Source: CAZCWX01 sp964502465
GTDB lineage: Bacteria; Desulfobacterota; Binatia; Bin18
Direction: 5' to 3'
DNA length: 13,009 nucleotides
NCBI GenBank assembly: GCA_964502465.1
Contig: CAZCWX010000764.1
Span: forward strand, 1-13,009
The position numbers were made by a program, and so were the translations under genes. This document shows, piece by piece, positions 5,884 through 12,211 of the stretch (position 1 is the first letter of the stretch; each line of letters opens with the position of its first letter). The notes under the pieces were generated by a model. The model did not search any database. It was not told where the DNA came from and saw nothing but the letters and a program-made list of their open reading frames with translations.

Positions 5884-6393
5884 CTATAACCGTTCCTGGT
5901 TGGCGAAGCGGCCTTGGTAAGTGGCGCTGCCTTCGGTCCGCTGGAGAATAAGCTGACAGAGTCGCGTGCCAGCGTGAATCGCCAACGGCCGACCGGCGAG
6001 ATTGGCAATCTCGAGCACTTGCCGATTATCCACACCTGGAGAGATAAAACTTGAAGTGACGTGAATCATCAGTCCAAGCCGAGCAAAGCGACTCCGTCCT
6101 TCAAGCCATCCGCAAATATCGCCAGGTAAACGGATATGCTCACGGGTAATTCCATGAATTGTTTCCCCTGGTTTGAGCAAGTACGGACCGTTGAGTTGCC
6201 GCACTTGGGTGACGGTGCGGTAGTCTGCGTCTTCGGTAACATCGATTACCTCGGGTCCACCTGCCATCACGCGGATTTCATCACCCAGATGCAGGTCAAT
6301 TGAGGCCGGACCAATCTGGTCAGGGAGCAGGGGATCGATGACAAGACGGCCACTGTCGAGCTCACGTCGGATCACATCTCGGGTCAGGATCAT
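5884..6393 (-). CDS. dcd: dCTP deaminase
   Basis: A 169-residue homologue of dCTP deaminase, which converts dCTP to dUTP (or straight to dUMP in bifunctional members) for dTMP synthesis. Family blocks are QIGPASIDLHLGDEI (26-40), LLKPGETIHGITREHIRLP (72-90), GRSRFARLGLMIHVTSSFI (99-117), the segment QVLEIANL with the likely catalytic glutamate E128, and RLCQLILQ plus YQGRF at the end. It is somewhat shorter than the E. coli enzyme. AGAGG six bases upstream supports the ATG. It is the last gene of the co-directional block and follows a double ThyX gene after a 218-base spacer packed with nested heptamer repeats. Whether it is mono- or bifunctional is not decided here. Confidence 0.88.
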   Translation of the reverse strand: MILTRDVIRRELDSGRLVIDPLLPDQIGPASIDLHLGDEIRVMAGGPEVIDVTEDADYRTVTQVRQLNGPYLLKPGETIHGITREHIRLPGDICGWLEGRSRFARLGLMIHVTSSFISPGVDNRQVLEIANLAGRPLAIHAGTRLCQLILQRTEGSATYQGRFANQERL

Positions 6394-6408
6394 GAAAACC
6401 TCTGGCTG

Positions 6409-6436
6409 TCAGCATTGAGTTGTCAGCTATCAGTTT
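6409..6436 (+). repeat. TCAGCNN heptamer array, outer left arm of the thyX-dcd spacer
   Basis: TCAGCAT, TGAGTTG, TCAGCTA, TCAGTTT in phase, 15 bases upstream of the dcd start. On the dcd sense strand the units read GCTGANN-like and face the long array at 6544-6630. Confidence 0.72.
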
Positions 6437-6453
6437 TCACAGCATTCTAGAAG

Positions 6454-6481
6454 AGGCTTTAGGCATCAGGCTCAAGAATTT
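6454..6481 (+). repeat. AGGCNNN heptamer array, inner left arm
   Basis: AGGCTTT, AGGCATC, AGGCTCA and a degenerate AGAATTT in 7-bp phase. It can pair with the inverted heptamers at 6486-6523 (16 of 23 positions), giving a hairpin nested within the TCAGC/GCTGA pair. Confidence 0.6.
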
Positions 6482-6485
6482 TCCC

Positions 6486-6523
6486 CTCAAGCCTCAAGCC
6501 TCAAGCCTATGGCCTGGAGCCTC
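6486..6523 (+). repeat. CTCAAGC heptamer array, inner right arm
   Basis: Three perfect CTCAAGC units (6486-6506), then CTATGGC, CTGGAGC and CTC. The reverse complement is an AGGCNNN series, so this is the inverted partner of 6454-6476. The loop between the two arms is about nine bases. Confidence 0.7.
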
Positions 6524-6543
6524 TGGATGATTTTCTTTGTCTT

Positions 6544-6630
6544 ACTGACTGCTGATAGCTAACTGCTGATAGCTGACTACTGACCGCTGATAGCTGACTG
6601 CTGATAGCTGACTACTGATTGCCGCTGACT
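6544..6630 (+). repeat. GCTGANN heptamer array, twelve units, overlapping the 3' end of thyX
   Basis: The longest array in the window: eleven contiguous units from 6544 to 6620 (ACTGACT, GCTGATA, GCTAACT, GCTGATA, GCTGACT and so on), a three-base slip, then GCTGACT at 6624-6630. The thyX stop codon (6612-6614) lies within it, so the last residues of ThyX are encoded by repeat DNA. On the thyX sense strand the units read TCAGCNN. Confidence 0.88.
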
Positions 6631-8276
6631 GCCTTCTTGTACTCACTGCGCATTTCAGACTGTAACCGGCCAAGACGGTAGGTGTGCCAGTCGACGAACG
6701 TCGCACAGCGTGCCAGCGACGGATGAACACGCTCGATCTGTCGCCACATGTCTTGCACGATCAAGCGATAGTCAGGATGTCCCTGAGGCATGGTGCGCAG
6801 TTCGCCGATGTGGACCGCTTCACGCAGGTTCAGCTTTATATACCAGCGGATGCGATAGGCGAAGGGCACGACGTACTGCGCTTCTAAAGGAAAATCTCGC
6901 CGGATCTGGTCGTACAAGGTTGCTACCTGCTCCATACAGCGATCAAAAGCCGGCTCGAAGCCAGCAGCCTCTATTTCGAGTGGCGTGTCGTAGCCGTGAG
7001 CGACTGTAAAGTACTGCCGCTCCTGGGTAAGAATGCGGTGTCGATGTAAATCCCGGTAAAGCCCAAGATTCCCCAGAATGTCGAACGTATAGTACACCTG
7101 CTCCAAGGCGCGGCCTGGCTTATCCCTCCGATGCCGCCGTCGCTTCACATACTCATGAAGAATCTGATTGCGCTGCTCTGGAGTCAGGTGGCTAGCTACA
7201 TTTCTGAGCTGCGAAAGCGGATGCTGGGAGTGTGGATAGAGAATAGCAGCGATAATTTTCTCTTCTGCCTCTGTATCATAATCGACCAACGTCACGGACT
7301 GTCTTGATTCGCTTGGCGTATGTTCCAGAATCTGCGTGGTCAGGGTCCGCATCTCTGCTGCAGTCTCAGCGAGATATTCATTTCGTCTCGCTCTTTTGAC
7401 AAAAGAAGGAATCAACGCATTGAGTGCTCCGTGAATACCGATTGCCAGCGACTGGGCTTCAACCACTTCATGAGAGTACAACTTGTTCAGCAGATGCTCG
7501 AAGGCTTGGCCAACACCAAACAAACCCACGTTCGTTAGTGTTGCTGCTGGCAGATAGGCACGAAGGATATCACATGCCTGGGCACGCACTGTAGAACGGT
7601 ACGCTGTCTCTGCCCATTTCTGCAGTTGCTCATCTTTGACTGCGTCTTTATACGTGAGAGGCTCGCCGGTTTGTGGGTGTTTCCACTCTACTGTTTCGAT
7701 TGGGAGACTATGACGGACAAAGTCAATCATCGGCTCCATCTGTGCCGCATAGGTTGCAAATAATACGCGCATGCCATCAAGATAGGCGTCACGGTGAGGG
7801 GACGCCATGATACGTGGCTCTTTGTAAAAGCGATACTCTCCATCTGCGCCCTTGGCGTCGAACCGTACATAGCGAGTGGACTTCTCTAGTGGCGCAATAC
7901 CAACGCGGGCATCCTCAAGGAGCTTTGCTGCAACATTCGAGACTTGCTCGCAGGCGACATGCGCTCCACCGAGTTGGGCGACTGAATCGTCGCCATAGCC
8001 AATCAAGACCCGGTCATAAAATTCCCGCGCTTTTGTTAGCGCTGTCTTGTGATCTGCTTTAGCTATCTGTCCACCAGGGAGTTGGGTGAGCAGCAAATCC
8101 GAGTTGGTCAAAAATTCATCCAAGAAAATACGACGGAGGCTCTTCGCCGAGCGGCTGTAGCGCGAGAACAGTGCCCCAGCGACTTCCTGTGGGAGCTTGA
8201 GACCAAAAACAGATGCTGTGAGGTTGGTGAAAAAGGGGGCCAGTTGCTGTTGCTCAGCTGGGGAAAATTCTTCCAT
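6612..8276 (-). CDS. thyX: Double-domain flavin-dependent thymidylate synthase (ThyX-like)
   Basis: A 554-residue protein with two Thy1-type domains; ordinary ThyX is about 220-250 residues and works as a tetramer with active sites at subunit interfaces. ThyX methylates dUMP to dTMP using methylene-tetrahydrofolate and FAD. Domain 1 (about 30-290) has SRYSRSAKSLR (38-48), the SxRY half of the ThyX signature (STRYVRF, 133-139) and LPAATLTNVGLFGVGQAFE (242-260). Domain 2 (about 395-540) has the RHR half (LHRHRILTQERQ, 410-421), YVVPFAYRIRWYIKLNLREAVH (split as 468-480 and 481-489), and GELRTMPQGHPDYR (491-504). The full RHRxxSxNxxSxR motif is not present in either domain alone. The start lies 8 nt after the carrier-protein stop, with only a very close GAGG, so translation is probably coupled. 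The last six residues (AVSGNQ) come from the overlapping heptamer array. Confidence 0.84.
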   Translation of the reverse strand: MEEFSPAEQQQLAPFFTNLTASVFGLKLPQEVAGALFSRYSRSAKSLRRIFLDEFLTNSDLLLTQLPGGQIAKADHKTALTKAREFYDRVLIGYGDDSVAQLGGAHVACEQVSNVAAKLLEDARVGIAPLEKSTRYVRFDAKGADGEYRFYKEPRIMASPHRDAYLDGMRVLFATYAAQMEPMIDFVRHSLPIETVEWKHPQTGEPLTYKDAVKDEQLQKWAETAYRSTVRAQACDILRAYLPAATLTNVGLFGVGQAFEHLLNKLYSHEVVEAQSLAIGIHGALNALIPSFVKRARRNEYLAETAAEMRTLTTQILEHTPSESRQSVTLVDYDTEAEEKIIAAILYPHSQHPLSQLRNVASHLTPEQRNQILHEYVKRRRHRRDKPGRALEQVYYTFDILGNLGLYRDLHRHRILTQERQYFTVAHGYDTPLEIEAAGFEPAFDRCMEQVATLYDQIRRDFPLEAQYVVPFAYRIRWYIKLNLREAVHIGELRTMPQGHPDYRLIVQDMWRQIERVHPSLARCATFVDWHTYRLGRLQSEMRSEYKKAVSGNQ

Positions 8277-8284
8277 GCCTCAAT

Positions 8285-8791
8285 CTACTCTAACACAATA
8301 AGCAGTTCTCCTGTCTCGACTGCCTCACCAGGAGAAACACGGATTTCTTTAACCTTGCCAGAAACTGCGGCTCGTATTTCGTTTTCCATTTTCATGGCTT
8401 CGACAATGAGAACGCCCTGGTCCTTAGCGACTTCATCACCGACTGCCACGAGCACCTCGACGACTTTGCCAGGCATAAAGGCGCGGACCTCCTTGCCCCC
8501 TGCACGGCTCTCACTTTGGGCTTCACCCGGACGGAGCGCGCGGCGTTCGTCGAGGACACGGACGCGAAAACTCTTGCCCTCACACGCCACGGTGTAATCG
8601 TCGTCTTTGCCACCAACATCGACCGTGAAAGAACGGTTATCTATGAGCAAGGAGTATATATGACCGGTAAGCTGGCGGCCATCGACAAGCCGTTCTACCC
8701 CATCAATAACGATGCGATAGAGGTGGTCTCCCTCTAATTCGTGAATTTCAATCCTGTGTGTTTGGTCGCCAAGAGTTGCAATGTAGGCCAT
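8285..8791 (-). CDS. Biotin carboxyl carrier subunit of acyl-CoA carboxylase
   Basis: A 168-residue carrier protein. The C-terminal domain (about 100-168) is a biotinyl/lipoyl fold with the biotinylation site EAMKMEN, biotin on K134 between the two methionines. Before it, FMPGKVVEVLVAVGDEV (105-121) is the standard upstream strand set. Residues 1-85 form a separate beta-rich domain (DHLYRIVIDG, YSLLIDNRSFTVDV, RVRVLDERR) that resembles the BT domain joining biotin carboxylase and carrier parts in propionyl-CoA carboxylase alpha chains. With the upstream biotin carboxylase it therefore corresponds to a split PccA. AAGGAAG before the ATG supports the start. thyX follows after 8 bases. Confidence 0.9.
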   Translation of the reverse strand: MAYIATLGDQTHRIEIHELEGDHLYRIVIDGVERLVDGRQLTGHIYSLLIDNRSFTVDVGGKDDDYTVACEGKSFRVRVLDERRALRPGEAQSESRAGGKEVRAFMPGKVVEVLVAVGDEVAKDQGVLIVEAMKMENEIRAAVSGKVKEIRVSPGEAVETGELLIVLE

Positions 8792-8807
8792 AAACTTCCT
8801 TTGGCAA

Positions 8808-8835
8808 TTCGCTATCAGCCGTCAGCTTTCAGCAA
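8808..8835 (+). repeat. TCAGCNN heptamer array, left arm of the accC-carrier spacer
   Basis: TTCGCTA, TCAGCCG, TCAGCTT, TCAGCAA in phase, 16 bases upstream of the carrier gene start. It pairs with the array at 8882-8905 (18 of 24 positions). Confidence 0.75.
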
Positions 8836-8881
8836 GAACCGGAAAAAGTCAGAATTATCAGCAAAAATTTTTACCTTTTGA

Positions 8882-8909
8882 GCTGACAGCTGAGTGCTGG
8901 TTGCTGATC
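8882..8909 (+). repeat. GCTGANN heptamer array, right arm of the accC-carrier spacer
   Basis: GCTGACA, GCTGAGT, GCTGGTT, GCTGATC in phase, five bases from the accC stop codon (8915-8917). Inverted relative to 8808-8835. The 46-base core between them is A/T-rich and contains AAAAATTTTT. Confidence 0.75.
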
Positions 8910-8914
8910 GCTTG

Positions 8915-10414
8915 CTAACGTAATCCCTCCCGCCACCCACTTGCGCGCCACGCTGACATGCCAGTCCCACCGCCTTGGGGTAGTGAACGGGTGGCCGCCT
9001 GGTCTTTCTTGTACGCAGACAAGGCGACGGCTGCTAAAATTACTTCTCGATGGAGGTGATCTTCATCGAACGGCAAGCCTTGGAACTCCTGAGGGATAAA
9101 TCCGGTATCGAGGTCCCCGGCGAGAAACCGTGGATGTTGCAGAACCCAGCGGTGAAAGGGAATGTTGGTGATGATGCCTTCGACCGTATATTCTTGCAGT
9201 GCCCGCAGCATACGTTGAATGGCTTCCTCCCGTGTCCGACCGTACGCACACAGCTTGGAAATCATTGGATCGTAGTAAATAGGGACATCCCAGCCCTCGT
9301 AGACACCACTGTCGTCACGTACCCCACTCCCGCCCGGGACCCGCAGGATCTCGATCTTTCCTGGGCTAGGGAAGAAATCTCGTGCCGGATCTTCAGCATA
9401 AATACGGCATTCAATAGCCCAGCCACGCTGCTGCACGTCTTTTTGTTGGATCGTCAGATGTTCACCCGCCGCGATTTCGATTTGCGCCTTAACCAGATCA
9501 ACACCGGTGACCATCTCGGTGATCGGATGCTCGACCTGAATACGGGTGTTCATCTCGAGAAAGTAAAAGTTCTGGTGGGCGTCCACCAAAAACTCAACGG
9601 TTCCTGCGCCGATATAGTTCACTGCCCGTGCAGCTTCAGCTGCCACCTGGCCCATTTTCTCACGGACAGTGTCATTGATGGCCATCGAGGGAGATTCTTC
9701 GATGACCTTCTGGTGGCGGCGCTGTAACGAGCATTCGCGCTCGTACAAGTGAATAGTATGGCCGTAGGTGTCGGCGAGAACCTGTACCTCCACATGCCGA
9801 GGTTTGTCGACGAACTTTTCCATATACATCCGGTCATCACCAAACGAGGACTTTGCCTCTGAGCGGACCCCACGCAGCGCCGAGAGCACCTCATCGCGAG
9901 TATGGACCAGGCGCATGCCTTTTCCGCCACCACCGGCCGACGCTTTGAACATCACTGGGAAACCGATACGCTGTGCTGCCTCGAGGACTTCTTCTTCACT
10001 GCCGAGAACATCGGTTCCAGGGACGATTGGGACGCCAGCCTTCTGCATAATGGTGCGTGCGGTGACTTTGTCCCCCATTTTTTCGATCGCGTCCGGCGTC
10101 GGGCCAATAAAGACGACTCCGGCTTCCTGGCAAGCGCGGGCAAAGGGAGCACGTTCAGAGAGAAAGCCGTACCCGGGATGGATCGCTTCGGCTCCGCTCT
10201 TCTTGGCAACCTCGATGATCTTGGGGATAACCAGATAACTCTCAGCCGAAGGCGATGGGCCGATGAAGTGGGCATAATCGGCATACTGCACGTGCAGAGC
10301 CGTGCGATCAGCTTCGGAGTATACGGCAACCGTTTCAATGCCGAGTTCGCGGCACGCGCGGATCACGCGGACAGCAATTTCACCTCGATTGGCGATTAGA
10401 ATGCGTTTGAACAT
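8915..10414 (-). CDS. accC: Biotin carboxylase subunit of acyl-CoA (propionyl/acetyl-CoA) carboxylase
   Basis: A 499-residue biotin carboxylase, which uses ATP and bicarbonate to carboxylate the biotin on the carrier subunit. Order of blocks: N-terminal FKRILIANRGEIAVRVIRA (2-20), EAIHPGYGFLSE (76-87), the ATP-grasp glycine loop KASAGGGGKGMR (157-168), HVEVQVLAD (207-215), ERECSLQRRHQKVIEESPS (225-243), and the active-site strand EMNTRIQVEHPITE (287-300). The C-terminal lid (AIECRIYAEDP, 333-343) and the tail ending WRASGWREGLR are typical. The ATG at 10414 is preferred over the TTG six bases upstream because AAGG lies seven bases before it. Length matches stand-alone AccC or the first part of PccA. 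It lies between the carboxyltransferase and carrier genes, separated from each by a heptamer-repeat hairpin spacer. Confidence 0.93.
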   Translation of the reverse strand: MFKRILIANRGEIAVRVIRACRELGIETVAVYSEADRTALHVQYADYAHFIGPSPSAESYLVIPKIIEVAKKSGAEAIHPGYGFLSERAPFARACQEAGVVFIGPTPDAIEKMGDKVTARTIMQKAGVPIVPGTDVLGSEEEVLEAAQRIGFPVMFKASAGGGGKGMRLVHTRDEVLSALRGVRSEAKSSFGDDRMYMEKFVDKPRHVEVQVLADTYGHTIHLYERECSLQRRHQKVIEESPSMAINDTVREKMGQVAAEAARAVNYIGAGTVEFLVDAHQNFYFLEMNTRIQVEHPITEMVTGVDLVKAQIEIAAGEHLTIQQKDVQQRGWAIECRIYAEDPARDFFPSPGKIEILRVPGGSGVRDDSGVYEGWDVPIYYDPMISKLCAYGRTREEAIQRMLRALQEYTVEGIITNIPFHRWVLQHPRFLAGDLDTGFIPQEFQGLPFDEDHLHREVILAAVALSAYKKDQAATRSLPQGGGTGMSAWRASGWREGLR

Positions 10415-10423
10415 ACACAAACC

Positions 10424-10458
10424 TTAGCGGTCAGCGGTCAGCACTCAGCTTTCAGCTT
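10424..10458 (+). repeat. TCAGCNN heptamer array, left arm of the pccB-accC spacer
   Basis: TTAGCGG, TCAGCGG, TCAGCAC, TCAGCTT, TCAGCTT in phase, nine bases upstream of the accC ATG and overlapping its ribosome site region (AAGG on the minus strand). Pairs with 10481-10511 at 23 of 31 positions. Confidence 0.78.
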
Positions 10459-10480
10459 CTTAGAAGGCTTTTTTTCTCTG

Positions 10481-10508
10481 GCTGATGACTGACTGCTGAT
10501 AGCTGAGT
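10481..10508 (+). repeat. GCTGANN heptamer array, right arm of the pccB-accC spacer
   Basis: GCTGATG, ACTGACT, GCTGATA, GCTGAGT in phase, ending four bases from the pccB stop codon (10513-10515). It faces 10424-10458 across a 22-base core that includes TTAGAAGGCTTTTTTT. Confidence 0.78.
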
Positions 10509-10512
10509 GCTC

Positions 10513-12063
10513 TTAGAGTGGAATATTCCCATGTTTCTTCGGTGGATTTTTTTCTCGTTTGTTTTGGAGCATGTCGAGCGCGCGGATCAGGTGGGGCCTG
10601 GTATCTGCGGGCATGATGATCTCGTCGATATACCCGAGTTCCGCTGCCTTAAAGGGGTTGGCAAAGGTGCGGCGGTACTCAGCCACGAGCCGCTCGCGTT
10701 CACTGTGTGGGTCTGAGGCTTTTTCGATGGCATTACGAAAAATGATGTTGACTGCCCCGTCCGGACCCATGACCGCAATCTCCGCGGTTGGGTACGCAAG
10801 GTTCACATCTCCACGGATGCTCTTGCTCGACATCACGACATAGGCCCCACCATACGCTTTGCGGGTAATGATGGAAATTTTCGGCACAGTCGCTTCGCAG
10901 TAGGCATACAGCAGTTTTGCGCCATGGCGGATAATCCCGCCGTATTCTTGCGAGGTCCCAGGTAAAAATCCGGGAACATCGACAAAGGTGACAATGGGAA
11001 CATTAAAGCAATCGCAAAAGCGGACGAAGCGCCCACCTTTGGTTGAGGCGTCAATGTCCAACACGCCGGCCAGATAGGCAGGCTGGTTCGCGACGATACC
11101 GACCGAGCGGCCTCCGAACCGGGCAAATCCCACAACCATATTGCGGGCAAAGTCCTTGTGGACTTCGAGGAAATAGTTTTCGTCCGCCACTACTCTGATT
11201 AAGTCTTTAATGTCGTACGGTCTATTCGGGTTGTCTGGGATCAGCGTGTTCAACTTCTCGTCCCGGCGGTTCGGATCGTCGCGTGTTGGTCGCACTGGCG
11301 GGTCTTCCATATTGTTGCTGGGCAGGAAGCTCAAGAGTTCGCGGATGGTGTGGAGACTCTCTCGTTCGTTGGGCGAGGAAAAATGGGCGACTCCGCTGCG
11401 AGTGTTATGAGTTTCGGCGCCGCCGAGCTCCTGCATGGTGACTTCTTCATGCGTCACTGTGCGGATGACCTCTGGGCCAGTAATGAACATATAGCTCGAG
11501 TTCTCGACCATAAAGACAAAATCGGTCATAGCTGGCGAATAGACTGCTCCGCCGGCACAGGGTCCCATGATCGCCGAGACCTGTGGCACCACCCCTGACG
11601 CGAGGACATTGCGCAAGAAAATGTCAGCGTACCCAGCCAGGCTGACTACTCCTTCCTGGATGCGGGCGCCACCGGAATCGTTGATGCCGATGACGGGACA
11701 GCCCGTTTTCATTGCCAGGTCCATGACTTTGCACACTTTTTCCGAGAAAGCGCTGGATAAGCTGCCACCAAACACCGTAAAGTCTTGCGAGAAGACAAAG
11801 ACCTGGCGGCCATCGACAGTCCCGTAGCCTGTCACTACCCCGTCCCCGGGGATTTTTTTCTTGTCCATGTCGAAGTCGGTGCAGCGGTGGGTCTTAAAGC
11901 GGTCAAGTTCGGAGAAGCTACCGGTATCGAGTAACAGCTCTACTCGTTCGCGGGCAGTCAGTTTGCCCAGCTCATGCTGTCGTTGAATACGTTCTGGACC
12001 ACCCCCCTGGATAGCCTCTTCATTTCGGCGCGCCAGTTCCTCTAAGTTTTCCTTCAACCCCAT
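10513..12063 (-). CDS. pccB: Carboxyltransferase subunit of acyl-CoA carboxylase (PccB-like)
   Basis: A 516-residue carboxyltransferase that moves the carboxyl group from carboxybiotin to an acyl-CoA, most likely propionyl-CoA. It has two crotonase-like halves. In the first: KLTARERVELLLDTGSF (34-50), FSQDFTVFGGSLS (91-103), the acyl-CoA site DSGGARIQEG (129-138), GPCAGGAVYSPAMTDF (167-182) and GGAETH (214-219). In the second: NQPAYLAGVLDIDASTKGGR, VDVPGFLPGTSQE and TRKAYGGAYVVMSSK. The C-terminal end, NPPKKHGNIPL, is a hallmark of PccB-type subunits. Acetyl-CoA or other short-chain acyl-CoA use cannot be excluded. It heads the carboxylase genes; a small cupin gene lies 148 bases upstream on the same strand. 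Confidence 0.93.
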   Translation of the reverse strand: MGLKENLEELARRNEEAIQGGGPERIQRQHELGKLTARERVELLLDTGSFSELDRFKTHRCTDFDMDKKKIPGDGVVTGYGTVDGRQVFVFSQDFTVFGGSLSSAFSEKVCKVMDLAMKTGCPVIGINDSGGARIQEGVVSLAGYADIFLRNVLASGVVPQVSAIMGPCAGGAVYSPAMTDFVFMVENSSYMFITGPEVIRTVTHEEVTMQELGGAETHNTRSGVAHFSSPNERESLHTIRELLSFLPSNNMEDPPVRPTRDDPNRRDEKLNTLIPDNPNRPYDIKDLIRVVADENYFLEVHKDFARNMVVGFARFGGRSVGIVANQPAYLAGVLDIDASTKGGRFVRFCDCFNVPIVTFVDVPGFLPGTSQEYGGIIRHGAKLLYAYCEATVPKISIITRKAYGGAYVVMSSKSIRGDVNLAYPTAEIAVMGPDGAVNIIFRNAIEKASDPHSERERLVAEYRRTFANPFKAAELGYIDEIIMPADTRPHLIRALDMLQNKREKNPPKKHGNIPL

Positions 12064-12113
12064 ATATTATGATCCTAACTGATACCCCCTGGTGGGAAAT
12101 ACAGGCTCTCGCT

Positions 12114-12142
12114 CTTGTAGTATGGGAGACGAAAAATATCAA
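12114..12142 (-). promoter_or_regulatory. Candidate promoter upstream of pccB
   Basis: On the minus strand TTGATA (12137-12142), a 17-base spacer and TACAAG (12114-12119), about 50 bases before the pccB start. Five of six and four of six consensus bases. It would allow the carboxylase-thyX-dcd block to be transcribed separately from the upstream cupin. Confidence 0.35.
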
Positions 12143-12211
12143 GGAAGGTAGAAAGTTTAGGAGAGCGGGGCAGACCTGGCCGAGCCGAAGGCAGTACGCA
12201 ACGCTCTCTCG

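Larger units (their letters stand above)
5554..5889 (+). pseudogene. hepT: Truncated HEPN-domain toxin (HI0074-like), C-terminus replaced by repeat DNA
   Basis: The first 50 or so codons look like the N-terminal helices of nucleotidyltransferase-partner HEPN proteins, ending in RDATIQRFEYTCEAVWKAV, which matches the conserved 'd..iqrFEytfE..WK' block. Full-length relatives are about 130-145 residues, with the RX4-6H nuclease motif in the second half. Here the homology stops at about codon 49-50 (base 5701), exactly where a palindromic repeat begins. The rest of the 111-residue frame (AWMERSGIQG and onward, then TLALSHKGRG) is simply translated repeat DNA. No R-X4-6-H motif remains. The frame runs six bases into the convergent dcd stop region. 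It is therefore very probably a dead toxin, though a short peptide could still be made and bind MntA. Confidence 0.75.

Noticed and set aside
5412..6035. 207-residue minus-strand open frame
   Set aside because: It overlaps mntA, hepT, two palindromic repeats and dcd in other frames, and its translation is partly repeat DNA.
6544..6630. CRISPR-like array
   Set aside because: The repeat unit is only 7 bp with no unique spacers and no cas genes; it is a tandem heptamer array.
9050..9727. 225-residue plus-strand open frame
   Set aside because: Antisense shadow of the biotin carboxylase gene; no family features.
10459..10480. Rho-independent terminator in the pccB-accC spacer (T-run at 10469-10475)
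   Set aside because: The T-run is on the plus strand while both flanking genes are on the minus strand; on the sense strand the run is A and precedes the small stem.
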